From NCBI GenBank assembly GCA_028694545.1, contig JAQVKV010000017.1, forward strand, positions 1 to 12,187: DNA of 12,187 nt, given 5' to 3'. Positions 1 to 6,151 of this stretch are shown here, piece by piece. Below the pieces are notes generated by a model that saw only the letters and a program-made list of their open reading frames with translations, made no database searches and was not told the DNA's origin. The stretch is from Zavarzinia sp. Lineage in GTDB: Bacteria; Pseudomonadota; Alphaproteobacteria; Zavarziniales; Zavarziniaceae. The position numbers and the translations under genes were made by a program. How positions within the stretch are numbered: position 1 is the first letter of the stretch; the number at the start of each line of letters is the position of its first letter.

Positions 1-1247
1 TGCCTGCCGAGAGAGCGCAGCAGGCCCGGCGCCTCCAGCGCCTCGGCGAAGGCGCTGGAGGCGAGCAGCGGCCGTTCCAGCACCTTGCACAGGGATTCAA
101 TGCGGGCGATCTCGTTCACCGCGGGCCCGATCACGGTGAAGTCCAACCTCTCGGTCGAACCGATATTGCCATAGACCACATCGCCATAGTTGAGCGCGAA
201 GCAGACCCGCAGCCCGCCCTGACCAAAGGCGGCGGGTACCGGCTCGATCGCCTCGATCGCGGCGGTGGCGGCGTGGGCGGCGTCGAGCGCGCGATGGCAG
301 GCGTCGCGCCCGGCGGTGCCAAGGCCCGTCCCCTCGTCCGCCGCGAAAATAGCCAGGAGACCATCGCCCATGAATTTCAGGACCTCGCCGCCGGCCCCGT
401 GGACCGCGAGGGTGACGGCGTCGAGATAGGCGTCAAGCAGGGCGATGACCTCGCCCGCCGGCGCCCGGTCCGTCAGACGGGTGAAACCGCGCATGTCGCA
501 CGACAGCAAGGCGGCCCGCATCACCTTGCCATCGCCCCGGTGCACCGAACCGGAGGCGACCCGGCGCGCGGCGTCCCGCCCGAGATAGAGCGACAACAGA
601 TTGTCGAGCAGCTGGCGCTGCATCGCCGTCTCGAACCGCAGGGCAAGGGCGGGCACCAGGGCATCGAGCCGCGCCAGTTCCCGGTCCGTGAAGCCGCCCG
701 GGCGATCGACGGCGAAGGCGACGAAAGACCGGCGCACCGTGGAAAAATCGAGAGGCCGGACCAGATAGTCGGTAGCGCCGATGGCGCGGAGATCAGCCAG
801 CACCGGAAAATCGTCCGCCGCCGGCGGCCCCTCCAGCCGGCGGCGGAAGCCGGGGGCGCCCTGGTGGATAAGCCGCACCGGGCTGTCGCGGTAAAAGTCC
901 GACTGCTCGACCTCGAAGCCACGGGCAAGGACTTCCATGCCCTGCCCCCGCTGCCACACGAAGGTGCGGGCATAGACCTGCGGGTGCATGGCCAGCAGGC
1001 CGGAGGTGACCCGAATCAGCGCCATGCCCTCGGCCGAAAGGCGCGTCGCCACCTCGGAGATCAGGCCGGGCGGGTCCAGGCGGCCGGCGGCAGCCGACAG
1101 CAGGAAGCTGGCCACCGGGTCGGCGGCGGCGAAGGCGGGCGGGCCGAGCGGGGCCAGCGGCCGGCGCCCGGCGATCTCGGCGGCAACCGCGACGGTCTCG
1201 TCCCAGATCTGGTCGGGGGGCAGGTCGGCGAGGGTTTGCTTCGGCAT
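1..1247 (-). CDS. Class III adenylate cyclase (partial, C-terminus beyond left edge)
   Basis: This should be a cytosolic enzyme that converts ATP to cyclic AMP. I translated 415 codons from ATG 1245-1247 (complement), and the frame stays open to the left edge. Residues 1-210 form an N-terminal sensory-like region, possibly GAF-like, of the kind seen in alphaproteobacterial cyclases; no known ligand motif is visible. The catalytic domain begins near residue 245. Its two metal-binding aspartates are D251 in CDMRGFT and D295 in FMGDG. The adenine-selecting pair K291 and D369 (LDFTVIG) and the transition-state pair N378 and R382 are all present. The intact K/D pair favours ATP over GTP. An in-frame TAA lies upstream, and this is the first ATG after it; the ribosome site is weak. 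The gene is divergent from nfuA. Family call is very secure; the signal it senses is unknown. Confidence 0.93.
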   Translation of the reverse strand, partial: MPKQTLADLPPDQIWDETVAVAAEIAGRRPLAPLGPPAFAAADPVASFLLSAAAGRLDPPGLISEVATRLSAEGMALIRVTSGLLAMHPQVYARTFVWQRGQGMEVLARGFEVEQSDFYRDSPVRLIHQGAPGFRRRLEGPPAADDFPVLADLRAIGATDYLVRPLDFSTVRRSFVAFAVDRPGGFTDRELARLDALVPALALRFETAMQRQLLDNLLSLYLGRDAARRVASGSVHRGDGKVMRAALLSCDMRGFTRLTDRAPAGEVIALLDAYLDAVTLAVHGAGGEVLKFMGDGLLAIFAADEGTGLGTAGRDACHRALDAAHAATAAIEAIEPVPAAFGQGGLRVCFALNYGDVVYGNIGSTERLDFTVIGPAVNEIARIESLCKVLERPLLASSAFAEALEAPGLLRSLGR

Positions 1248-1359
1248 GGCTGCTTTGCAGGACTTCCAGTTTTCTTGATCTTAGGCGAGCCATCGGCCAT
1301 GTAGAGTTAAATCTAGACCAGATCTTTTCCGCCTTGACCGGAAATAGAGAGGACTCCCC
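1248..1359. promoter_or_regulatory. Divergent cyclase/nfuA intergenic region with a small dyad
   Basis: This 112-bp gap must hold the start signals for both divergent genes. A 14-bp near-palindrome, TAGAGTTAAATCTA at 1302-1315, matches in 6 of 7 pairs and could be an operator or part of a promoter. A TTGATC at 1275-1280 could be a -35 box, but I found no well-spaced -10 partner. The ribosome site for nfuA is clear: GAGAGGA at 1347-1353, six bases before the ATG. I do not recognise a known Fe-S regulator box (IscR, RirA or Irr). Confidence 0.35.
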
Positions 1360-1911
1360 ATGTTCATCCAGACCGAAGCGACCCCCAATCCCGCCACGCT
1401 GAAGTTCCTGCCCGGCCGCGACGTGATGACCGCGGGCACGGTGAATTTCCCGAATGCGACGGCGGCCGCGCGCTCGCCCCTGGCCGTCCGGCTCTTCGCC
1501 GTCGACGGCGTCACCGGGGTCTTCTTCGGCGCCGACTTCATCACGGTCACCCGGGACGGCACGGATTGGGATGCGCTGAAGCCCGCGATCCTCGGCGCCA
1601 TCGTCGAGCATTACGCCAGCGGCGACCCCATCCTGGCCGAAGCCCCCACCGAGAAAACGGAAGAAAAGGCCACCGGCCCCGACTCGGAAGTGATCGAGCA
1701 GATCAAGGAGTTGCTGGAGACGCGGGTGCGCCCGGCGGTCGCCCAGGATGGCGGCGACATCACCTTCCACGATTTCGACGATGGCGTCGTCTATCTCCAC
1801 ATGCAGGGCGCCTGTGCCGGCTGCCCATCCTCGACCGCGACCCTGAAATCGGGGATCGAGAACATGCTGCGCCACTACATTCCGGAAGTGACGGAAGTGC
1901 GTGCGGTCTGA
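1360..1911 (+). CDS. nfuA: NfuA/NFU1-type Fe-S cluster carrier protein
   Basis: This cytosolic scaffold or carrier holds a [4Fe-4S] cluster and passes it to client apoproteins. The protein has 183 residues. The Nfu N-terminal domain covers roughly residues 1-90 and opens with MFIQTEATPNP, the signature of the mitochondrial NFU1/alphaproteobacterial type. A charged linker at about 93-107 follows. The C-terminal NifU-like domain (about 108-183) carries the cluster-binding pair C152 and C155 in GACAGCPSS. The start is supported by a good ribosome site (GAGAGGA, six-base spacing). It heads the run nfuA-rutE-tsaB-rimI. In E. coli NfuA is known to supply clusters to MiaB, and miaB lies downstream in this window. 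Length is normal and no residues are missing. Confidence 0.95.
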   Translation: MFIQTEATPNPATLKFLPGRDVMTAGTVNFPNATAAARSPLAVRLFAVDGVTGVFFGADFITVTRDGTDWDALKPAILGAIVEHYASGDPILAEAPTEKTEEKATGPDSEVIEQIKELLETRVRPAVAQDGGDITFHDFDDGVVYLHMQGACAGCPSSTATLKSGIENMLRHYIPEVTEVRAV

Positions 1912-1965
1912 TCGCCGACAGATCCAGTTTCGGGCCAGATCCCCCCTCGAACCCGTGAGGTTTTC

Positions 1966-2556
1966 ATGAGTAGTGCTGTCACCGACGCCGCCCTGGACCA
2001 GCTTTTCCGGTCCGCGCGCACCCACAACGCCTGGGCCGACAAGCCGGTTTCGGAAGCAACCCTGCGCGCGCTCTACGACCTCGTGAAGTGGGGGCCGACC
2101 AGCGCCAACGCCTCGCCCGCTCGCTTCGTCTTCGTGACGACACAGGCCGGCAAGGAGCGGCTGAAGCCCGCGCTTTCCGGCGGCAACCTGGCCAAGACCA
2201 TGCCCGCCCCGGTCACAGCGATCGTCGCCCACGACCTCGACTTCGCCGAGAAACTGCCCTTCCTCTTCCCGCACGACCAGACCGCCAAGACCTGGTTCGC
2301 GGCCCCCGAGGTCGAGCAGGCGACGGCGTTCCGCAACGGCACCCTGCAGGGCGCCTATCTGATCCTGGCGGCGCGGGCGCTTGGCCTCGACGCCGGGCCG
2401 ATGTCGGGCTTCGACAATGCGAGGGTAGACGCGGAATTCTTCGCCGGCACGCGCATCAAGTCGAATTTCCTGGTCAATCTCGGCTACGGCGATCCGGCCG
2501 GCCTGTTCCCGCGCAGCCCGCGCCTGCCCTTCGAGGAGGCGGTGACCATCGCCTGA
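1966..2556 (+). CDS. rutE: RutE-type malonic semialdehyde reductase (nitroreductase fold)
   Basis: This is a 196-residue flavin-dependent NAD(P)H reductase of the nitroreductase superfamily, HadB/RutE branch. In uracil breakdown by the Rut pathway, RutE reduces malonic semialdehyde to 3-hydroxypropionate. The sequence follows E. coli RutE closely and has the same length. Examples are RTHNAW near residue 18, KWGPTSAN at 41-48, SGGNLAKTM at 71-79, GPMSGFD at 144-150 and a C-terminal NLGYGD. The start has a GAGG ribosome site seven bases upstream and lies 54 bp after nfuA. No other rut gene is present in the window, so the physiological substrate is uncertain. It may act as a general semialdehyde, nitro or quinone reductase. 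Family assignment is strong; the pathway is inferred only by similarity. Confidence 0.9.
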   Translation: MSSAVTDAALDQLFRSARTHNAWADKPVSEATLRALYDLVKWGPTSANASPARFVFVTTQAGKERLKPALSGGNLAKTMPAPVTAIVAHDLDFAEKLPFLFPHDQTAKTWFAAPEVEQATAFRNGTLQGAYLILAARALGLDAGPMSGFDNARVDAEFFAGTRIKSNFLVNLGYGDPAGLFPRSPRLPFEEAVTIA

Positions 2557-2576
2557 GCCGGCGTGGCCGACAATCC

Positions 2577-3227
2577 ATGAACGTCCTTGCCTTTGATTGC
2601 GCGACCGGCCCGACGTCGGTCGCGGTACGGCGGGACGGCGAACTGGCGGCCCGGGCGGACGACGCCCGGCCCCAGGGCCAGGCCGAAAGCCTGGTCCCCC
2701 TGATCGGGGCGGTGTTGCAGCAGGCGGGGATCGCCCCCGCCGCACTCGACCGCATCGCCGTCACCCTGGGCCCAGGTTCCTTCACCGGGGTACGGATCGC
2801 GATCGCCGCCGCGCGTGGCCTCGCCCTGGCCCTTGGCCGCCCGGTCTTCGGCTATTCCAGTCTCGACGTGATGGCGGCGGCCCTGCCCCCGTCCGACCTG
2901 CCGACCCTGGTCGCCATCGATGCCCGCCGGGGCGAAGCCTATGTCCGGCTGTTCGCGGCCGACGGGCCGGCCCTGACACCCCCCTTCGCGCTCCCCCTCG
3001 ACGATGCCGCGGCCCGGCTGCCCGGCGGCGACCTCCGCCTCGCGGGGTCCGGGGCGCCCCTCGTGGCGACACGCCTTGGCGACCGCGCCCGCGTGGTCCT
3101 GCCCGACGTTGTGCCCGATGCCGCCGTCCTCGCCCTCATGGCCGAGGGGGCCGCGCCCGAGCACGGGCTGATCACGCCCGAGCCCCTCTATCTGCGCCCG
3201 CCCGACGCGAAACTGCCAGGCGCCTGA
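2577..3227 (+). CDS. tsaB: TsaB, tRNA t6A37 threonylcarbamoyltransferase complex subunit
   Basis: TsaB is the dimerising partner of TsaD in the cytosolic complex that makes N6-threonylcarbamoyladenosine at position 37 of ANN-reading tRNAs. The protein has 216 residues with an ASKHA-type fold. MNVLAFDCATGPTSVAV at the N-terminus and GPGSFTGVR at residues 65-73 are the family signatures, and the C-terminal PLYLRPPDAK is also typical. No other start is available, because a GTG shortly upstream runs straight into a stop at the ATG. The ribosome site is poor, and the gene lies 20 bp after rutE, so coupling is likely. Only four bases separate it from rimI, the conserved tsaB-rimI pairing. Confidence 0.95.
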   Translation: MNVLAFDCATGPTSVAVRRDGELAARADDARPQGQAESLVPLIGAVLQQAGIAPAALDRIAVTLGPGSFTGVRIAIAAARGLALALGRPVFGYSSLDVMAAALPPSDLPTLVAIDARRGEAYVRLFAADGPALTPPFALPLDDAAARLPGGDLRLAGSGAPLVATRLGDRARVVLPDVVPDAAVLALMAEGAAPEHGLITPEPLYLRPPDAKLPGA

Positions 3228-3231
3228 TGCC

Positions 3232-3693
3232 ATGACCGACACGCCGGAGCCCCGTCCGGTCGCGCCCGGTGATCTCGAAGGGCTGGCGCGGGTCCACGGC
3301 GCCTGTTTTCCCGACGACCCCTGGAATGCCGAACGGCTCGGCCGGTTGCTGGCCATGCCCGGAGCCTTCGCCCTTATGGTCGGGGGAGGCTTCGCCCTGC
3401 TGCGCACGGCGGCGGACGAAACGGAGGTGATCACCATCGCCGTGGCACCCGACCGGCGGGGCGCCGGCCTCGGCCGTCTGCTCATGACCGCGGCTCTCGA
3501 CGCGGCAGCCCGCGACGGGGCCCGCCACGTTCTGCTCGAAGTCGCCGTCGATAACGACGCGGCCCTCGGCCTCTACCGGACGCTCGGCTTCGCCGAAGTC
3601 GGCCGGCGCCGGGCTTACTACCGGCGCGCGAATACACAGCCGGTCGACGCGCTCGTCATGTCGAGAACATTATTCGGGCAATCAACACCTTGA
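3232..3693 (+). CDS. rimI: RimI-type GNAT N-acetyltransferase
   Basis: This 153-residue Gcn5-related acetyltransferase uses acetyl-CoA. In E. coli RimI acetylates the N-terminal alanine of ribosomal protein S18. RimI homologues elsewhere have broader N-terminal targets and associate with TsaD/TsaB. The acetyl-CoA pyrophosphate loop is seen in DRRGAGLG at residues 74-81. The likely general base lies in LLEVAVDN (E103), and YRTLGF at 115-120 is the usual C-terminal signature. The position four bases after tsaB supports rimI over other GNAT members. The end of the gene overlaps a hairpin-forming repeat at 3688-3715. Confidence 0.92.
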   Translation: MTDTPEPRPVAPGDLEGLARVHGACFPDDPWNAERLGRLLAMPGAFALMVGGGFALLRTAADETEVITIAVAPDRRGAGLGRLLMTAALDAAARDGARHVLLEVAVDNDAALGLYRTLGFAEVGRRRAYYRRANTQPVDALVMSRTLFGQSTP

Positions 3694-3715
3694 GTGCCGT
3701 CGCGCACCACCAAGG
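3688..3715 (+). terminator. Hairpin across the rimI stop codon (weak terminator candidate)
   Basis: CCTTG (3688-3692) pairs with CAAGG (3711-3715). Inside it GTGC (3694-3697) pairs with GCAC (3704-3707) around a six-base loop, with a small bulge. The rimI stop lies within it. There is no T-run after the stem, so it is not a standard intrinsic terminator. It could mark the 3' end of the transcript or be chance in GC-rich DNA. Confidence 0.3.
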
Positions 3716-3780
3716 AAGAGCCCGCGCATCGCTATTTTACCTCAATCAACAAGGCGAGAGCGCGATACGCGCCCAAATGA

Positions 3781-3798
3781 ATAGAAATGAAATTCTAT
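3781..3798. repeat. 18-bp imperfect dyad, arms ATAGAA / TTCTAT
   Basis: The arms at 3781-3786 and 3793-3798 are exact complements around six bases. Including the inner bases, 7 of 9 pairs match. It lies in the most AT-rich part of the gap before mucR and is a plausible operator. It does not fit the Irr iron-control element, whose arms are closer together. Confidence 0.4.
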
Positions 3799-3932
3799 CG
3801 CTCATCTCAATTGAATTGATTTGGATATTGGCACCCCGTATAACTCGTCGCAGAATGCTCGGAAGACGGTGTCCCGCCAAAATACCGACGATGATGCACC
3901 GCCACAATCTTGGGCGGGTCAGCCCGTGATCG

Positions 3933-3961
3933 GCAGTTGCAGGACAGATTGCATGCAGTTG
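3933..3961. repeat. Direct repeat GCAGTTG with 22-bp period
   Basis: Two exact copies at 3933-3939 and 3955-3961 start 22 bp apart, about two helical turns. The palindrome TGCATGCA at 3950-3957 overlaps the second copy. Such spacing suits a regulator binding the same face of the helix, but the repeats are short and could be chance. Confidence 0.3.
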
Positions 3962-4118
3962 TCGCAAGGCCGCGAGGGCAATCGTCATAAGGGCTTACTG
4001 GCAGGGACCGGCATTTATTGGTTCGCTCGCGCGTAACCGAAAGAGGGCTGAATTTGCGCTTCAGGCCATGCCGTAACAGTGAAATAATTCGCCTCGCGCG
4101 GAGAAAGGTCTTAGGAAA

Positions 4119-4547
4119 ATGAGTGAAGACAAGGCGGCACACAGCGAGCTTCTTTCGCTGACGGTGGAAATCGTTGCCTCCCACGTGTCGAACAATTCGG
4201 TGCCCGTCGCCGACCTGCCGCAGCTGATCCAGCAGGTTTATGCCACGCTGTCCGGTATCGGCCAGCCCAAGACGGAACCCGCGCCTTCCCGTCCGCAGCC
4301 GGCCGTCCCGGTGAAGAAGTCGGTGACGCCGGAATATCTCGTCTGCCTCGAGGACGGCAAGAAGCTGAAGATGCTGAAGCGCCACCTCAAGACCGCCTAC
4401 AACATGACGCCCGAAGAATATCGCGCGCGCTGGGACCTGCCGCCGGAATACCCGATGGTCGCGCCCAATTACGCCGAACAACGCCGGGATCTCGCCAAGA
4501 AGATCGGCCTCGGCACCGCGCGGCGGAAGCGTACCCGTCGCTCGTGA
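4119..4547 (+). CDS. mucR: MucR/Ros-family zinc-finger-like transcriptional regulator
   Basis: This 142-residue DNA-binding regulator belongs to the Ros/MucR family, which controls exopolysaccharide, motility, cell-cycle and symbiosis or virulence genes in alphaproteobacteria and has been described as nucleoid-protein-like. Residues 1-45 form the helical N-terminal region that mediates oligomerisation in the family. A proline-rich linker covers about 50-66. The finger starts at C76. The expected four ligands appear as C76, D79 and H89, with Y94 where a histidine is usual. MTPEEYRARW (96-105) and MVAPNYAEQRRDLAKK after it are hallmark MucR sequence. The C-terminus is basic (RRKRTRRS). AGGA lies two bases before the ATG and AAAGG ten bases before. 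It is a single-gene unit with its own terminator. Family call is secure; target genes are not visible. Confidence 0.95.
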   Translation: MSEDKAAHSELLSLTVEIVASHVSNNSVPVADLPQLIQQVYATLSGIGQPKTEPAPSRPQPAVPVKKSVTPEYLVCLEDGKKLKMLKRHLKTAYNMTPEEYRARWDLPPEYPMVAPNYAEQRRDLAKKIGLGTARRKRTRRS

Positions 4548-4552
4548 TCCGA

Positions 4553-4579
4553 AATCGCGATTGATATCGGTTCGCGATT
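4553..4579. repeat. Inverted repeat AATCGCGA / TCGCGATT after mucR
   Basis: AATCGCGA (4553-4560) is the exact complement of TCGCGATT (4572-4579), with 11 bases between. The mucR stop codon ends six bases earlier. It could form an extra hairpin just before the terminator and protect the 3' end of the transcript. TCGCGATTG also recurs directly at 4555-4563 and 4572-4580. Confidence 0.4.
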
Positions 4580-4581
4580 GC

Positions 4582-4614
4582 AAGCCCGCCTCTTGACAAG
4601 GGGCGGGCTTTTTT
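4582..4614 (+). terminator. Rho-independent terminator of mucR
   Basis: AAGCCCGCC (4582-4590) pairs with GGCGGGCTT (4602-4610) in a 9-bp GC-rich stem around an 11-base loop. A run of six Ts (4609-4614) follows. It separates mucR from the fur transcription unit and is the clearest terminator in the window. Confidence 0.9.
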
Positions 4615-4624
4615 CACCTTCGGG

Positions 4625-4653
4625 GTGACGTACCCGGCCGGCCGGGGCATACT
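4625..4653 (+). promoter_or_regulatory. Candidate sigma-70 promoter for fur
   Basis: GTGACG (4625-4630) and CATACT (4648-4653) each match four of six consensus bases and are separated by an ideal 17 bp. The pair lies just after the mucR terminator and about 60 bp before the fur start, where a promoter is needed. Sequence match only. Confidence 0.4.
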
Positions 4654-4670
4654 GCGGCGGGATTCCAATT

Positions 4671-4680
4671 CGCAATTGCG
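4671..4680. promoter_or_regulatory. Palindrome CGCAATTGCG, possible operator before fur
   Basis: A perfect 10-bp palindrome sits 18 bp after the candidate -10 box and 35 bp before the fur ATG, a normal position for a repressor site. It is not a classical Fur box. Autoregulation by the Fur-type protein is possible but is inference. Confidence 0.3.
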
Positions 4681-4715
4681 GCATTCACGCCCGTTGCTAC
4701 TCGAGCTTTCGACAC

Positions 4716-5186
4716 ATGTCCGACCGAATCGAAAACCTGTGCCTGGCGAAGGGCATGCGCATGACGGAACAGCGCCGCGTGATCGCCCGCGTGCTGTCCG
4801 AAGCGACCGATCACCCGGACGTCGAGGAGTTGTATCGCCGGGCCATCGCCGTCGACCCGAAAATCTCGATCGCCACAGTCTATCGTACCGTCCGCCTGTT
4901 CGAGGAAGCGGGCATCCTCGAACGCCATGATTTCCGCGATGGCCGCTCCCGCTACGAGGAAGTCCCCGACTCCCATCACGACCACCTGATCGATCTTTCG
5001 ACCGGCCGGGTCATCGAGTTCCGCAACGAGGACATCGAGAAGCTGCAGGAGTTCGTCGCGCGCGAGCTGGGCTTTCGCCTCGTCGATCACCGTCTCGAAC
5101 TCTACGGCCTGCCGCTCGACCGGGTCGACCAGGACGAACTGGCCAGGGCGAACGAAATCCTGGCCCGGGGCGCGCGCCGCCCATGA
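4716..5186 (+). CDS. fur: Fur/Mur-type metal-responsive transcriptional repressor
   Basis: This 156-residue dimeric repressor senses Fe(II) or Mn(II) and turns off metal-uptake genes. The winged helix fills residues 1-80, with the recognition helix around SIATVYRTVRLF (51-62). Metal ligands match E. coli Fur at the same numbers: H33, E81, H88 and H90 for one site, and H87, D89, E108 and H125 for the other, with HHDH at 87-90. The cysteine pair after HHDH in E. coli Fur is replaced by D93 and T96, so the structural zinc site is missing. That is usual for alphaproteobacterial Fur/Mur, many of which respond to manganese as well as iron. It is not Irr, which has a different histidine motif. The ribosome site is weak. 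Its stop overlaps the plsC start (ATGA), so the two are translationally coupled. Confidence 0.92.
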   Translation: MSDRIENLCLAKGMRMTEQRRVIARVLSEATDHPDVEELYRRAIAVDPKISIATVYRTVRLFEEAGILERHDFRDGRSRYEEVPDSHHDHLIDLSTGRVIEFRNEDIEKLQEFVARELGFRLVDHRLELYGLPLDRVDQDELARANEILARGARRP

Positions 5187-6151
5187 CCGCCGCGGACGCC
5201 GTCACCCAGGGCGACAAGGGCGGCCGGAAGCCGGCGACCCGGCGATTCGCGACGCGGCGCTTCGGCCTTGGCCGCGCGAAACACGATCCATTCCAGTTCG
5301 GTGACGCCCCATTGCCCGAATTGCCGGTGGCGCCGGGACCGGGCCTTGGCCGCGTGGCGCGCATCCGCGCGATCTCGCGCCTGACCGGCTTCGCGCTCGG
5401 CCTCATCCTGATGGTGCCGCTGCAATTGCTGGCCCTCGTGCTCGACCGCAAGCTGGCCGTGGCCCTGCCCTTCTTCTTCCACAAGATGCTGTGCCGCATC
5501 CTCGGCGTGAAGCTCGTCGTCCACGGCCGCCGCCACAAGCGCGGCGCCGTGCTCTTCATCGCCAATCATTCCTCCTGGCTCGACATTCCGGTGATGTCGG
5601 CGGTGATCCCCGGTTCCTTCGTCGCCAAGAGCGAGATCGAGGGCTGGCCGATCTTCGGCTTCCTGGCGAAGCTCCAGCGCACCGTCTTCGTCCAGCGCGA
5701 GAAGCGCAGCCGCACGGCCGAAAGCCGGGACGTGCTGGTCGACCGCCTGCGCGCGGGCGACAACCTCATCCTCTTCCCCGAAGGCACGTCGTCCGACGGC
5801 AACCGGGTCCTGCCGTTCAAGAGCGCGCTGTTCGGCGCCGCCGAGATCGAGGTGCCACGGCGCGGCGGCCGCATCGGCCCCGTGGTGGTGCAGCCGGTCA
5901 CCGTCACCTATACGAAGCTCCAGGGCATGCCCATGGGGCGCGACTACCGCCCCTTCTTCACCTGGTTTGGCGACATGGATCTGGCGCCACATCTGTTCCG
6001 GGCCCTTGGCTTTGGCCCGATCACGGCGGAAATCGAGTTCCACGCTCCGCTGACCGTGACCGAGGCGGGCAGCCGCAAGGCCCTGGCCCGCCACTGCGAG
6101 ACGGTGATCCGCGCGGGCCACGCCCGCCAGATCCAGGGTGGTTTTTCCTGA
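5183..6151 (+). CDS. plsC: PlsC-type 1-acyl-sn-glycerol-3-phosphate acyltransferase
   Basis: This 322-residue inner-membrane enzyme should transfer a fatty acyl group to lysophosphatidic acid to make phosphatidic acid. One hydrophobic segment is seen at about 68-88. The acyltransferase motif I is NHSSWLD, with catalytic H129 and D134. Motif II region is FVQREKR (169-175), and motif III is FPEGTSSDG (198-206). A fourth motif region follows around VVQPVTVTY (235-243). The first 60 residues are basic and proline-rich and extend beyond the minimal family length. The start overlaps the fur stop by four bases, and no strong ribosome site is seen, which implies coupling. The substrate could be another lysolipid, such as an ornithine-lipid precursor (OlsA-like), but the genomic position favours PlsC. 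Confidence 0.88.
   Translation: MTAADAVTQGDKGGRKPATRRFATRRFGLGRAKHDPFQFGDAPLPELPVAPGPGLGRVARIRAISRLTGFALGLILMVPLQLLALVLDRKLAVALPFFFHKMLCRILGVKLVVHGRRHKRGAVLFIANHSSWLDIPVMSAVIPGSFVAKSEIEGWPIFGFLAKLQRTVFVQREKRSRTAESRDVLVDRLRAGDNLILFPEGTSSDGNRVLPFKSALFGAAEIEVPRRGGRIGPVVVQPVTVTYTKLQGMPMGRDYRPFFTWFGDMDLAPHLFRALGFGPITAEIEFHAPLTVTEAGSRKALARHCETVIRAGHARQIQGGFS

Larger units (their letters stand above)
3694..4118. promoter_or_regulatory. Long AT-richer intergenic region upstream of mucR
   Basis: No credible gene occupies these 425 bp; the open frames are short, lack good start signals and have no recognisable domain. Composition changes sharply: positions 3781-3840 are about 35% GC by count, against roughly two-thirds in the surrounding genes. 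An 18-bp dyad at 3781-3798 has arms ATAGAA and TTCTAT. TCAAT/ATTGA arms lie at 3807-3819. The 8-bp palindrome TGCATGCA is at 3950-3957. GCAGTTG is repeated at 3933-3939 and 3955-3961. MucR proteins are known to bind AT-rich DNA with T-A steps and often control their own gene, so this is probably the mucR control region. Two ribosome-site-like runs precede the mucR start: AAAGG at 4104-4108 and AGGA at 4113-4116. I could not place a convincing sigma-70 promoter. Confidence 0.5.

Noticed and set aside
273..1304. Plus-strand open frame of 343 codons over the cyclase
   Set aside because: It is a shadow of the cyclase, whose catalytic residues are all in the minus-strand frame.
793..2745. Very long minus-strand open frame (650 codons) across the cyclase start, nfuA and rutE
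   Set aside because: It is antisense to three well-supported genes and has an Arg/Gly/Pro-rich product with no domain. Long empty frames are expected in GC-rich DNA.
3781..3798. Irr iron-control element upstream of mucR
   Set aside because: The arms resemble TTTAGAA/TTCTAAA halves, but the spacing is too wide and the outer bases differ.
3690..4036. Short open frames within the gap before mucR
   Set aside because: They are about 70-80 codons, lack ribosome sites or domains, and overlap each other on both strands.
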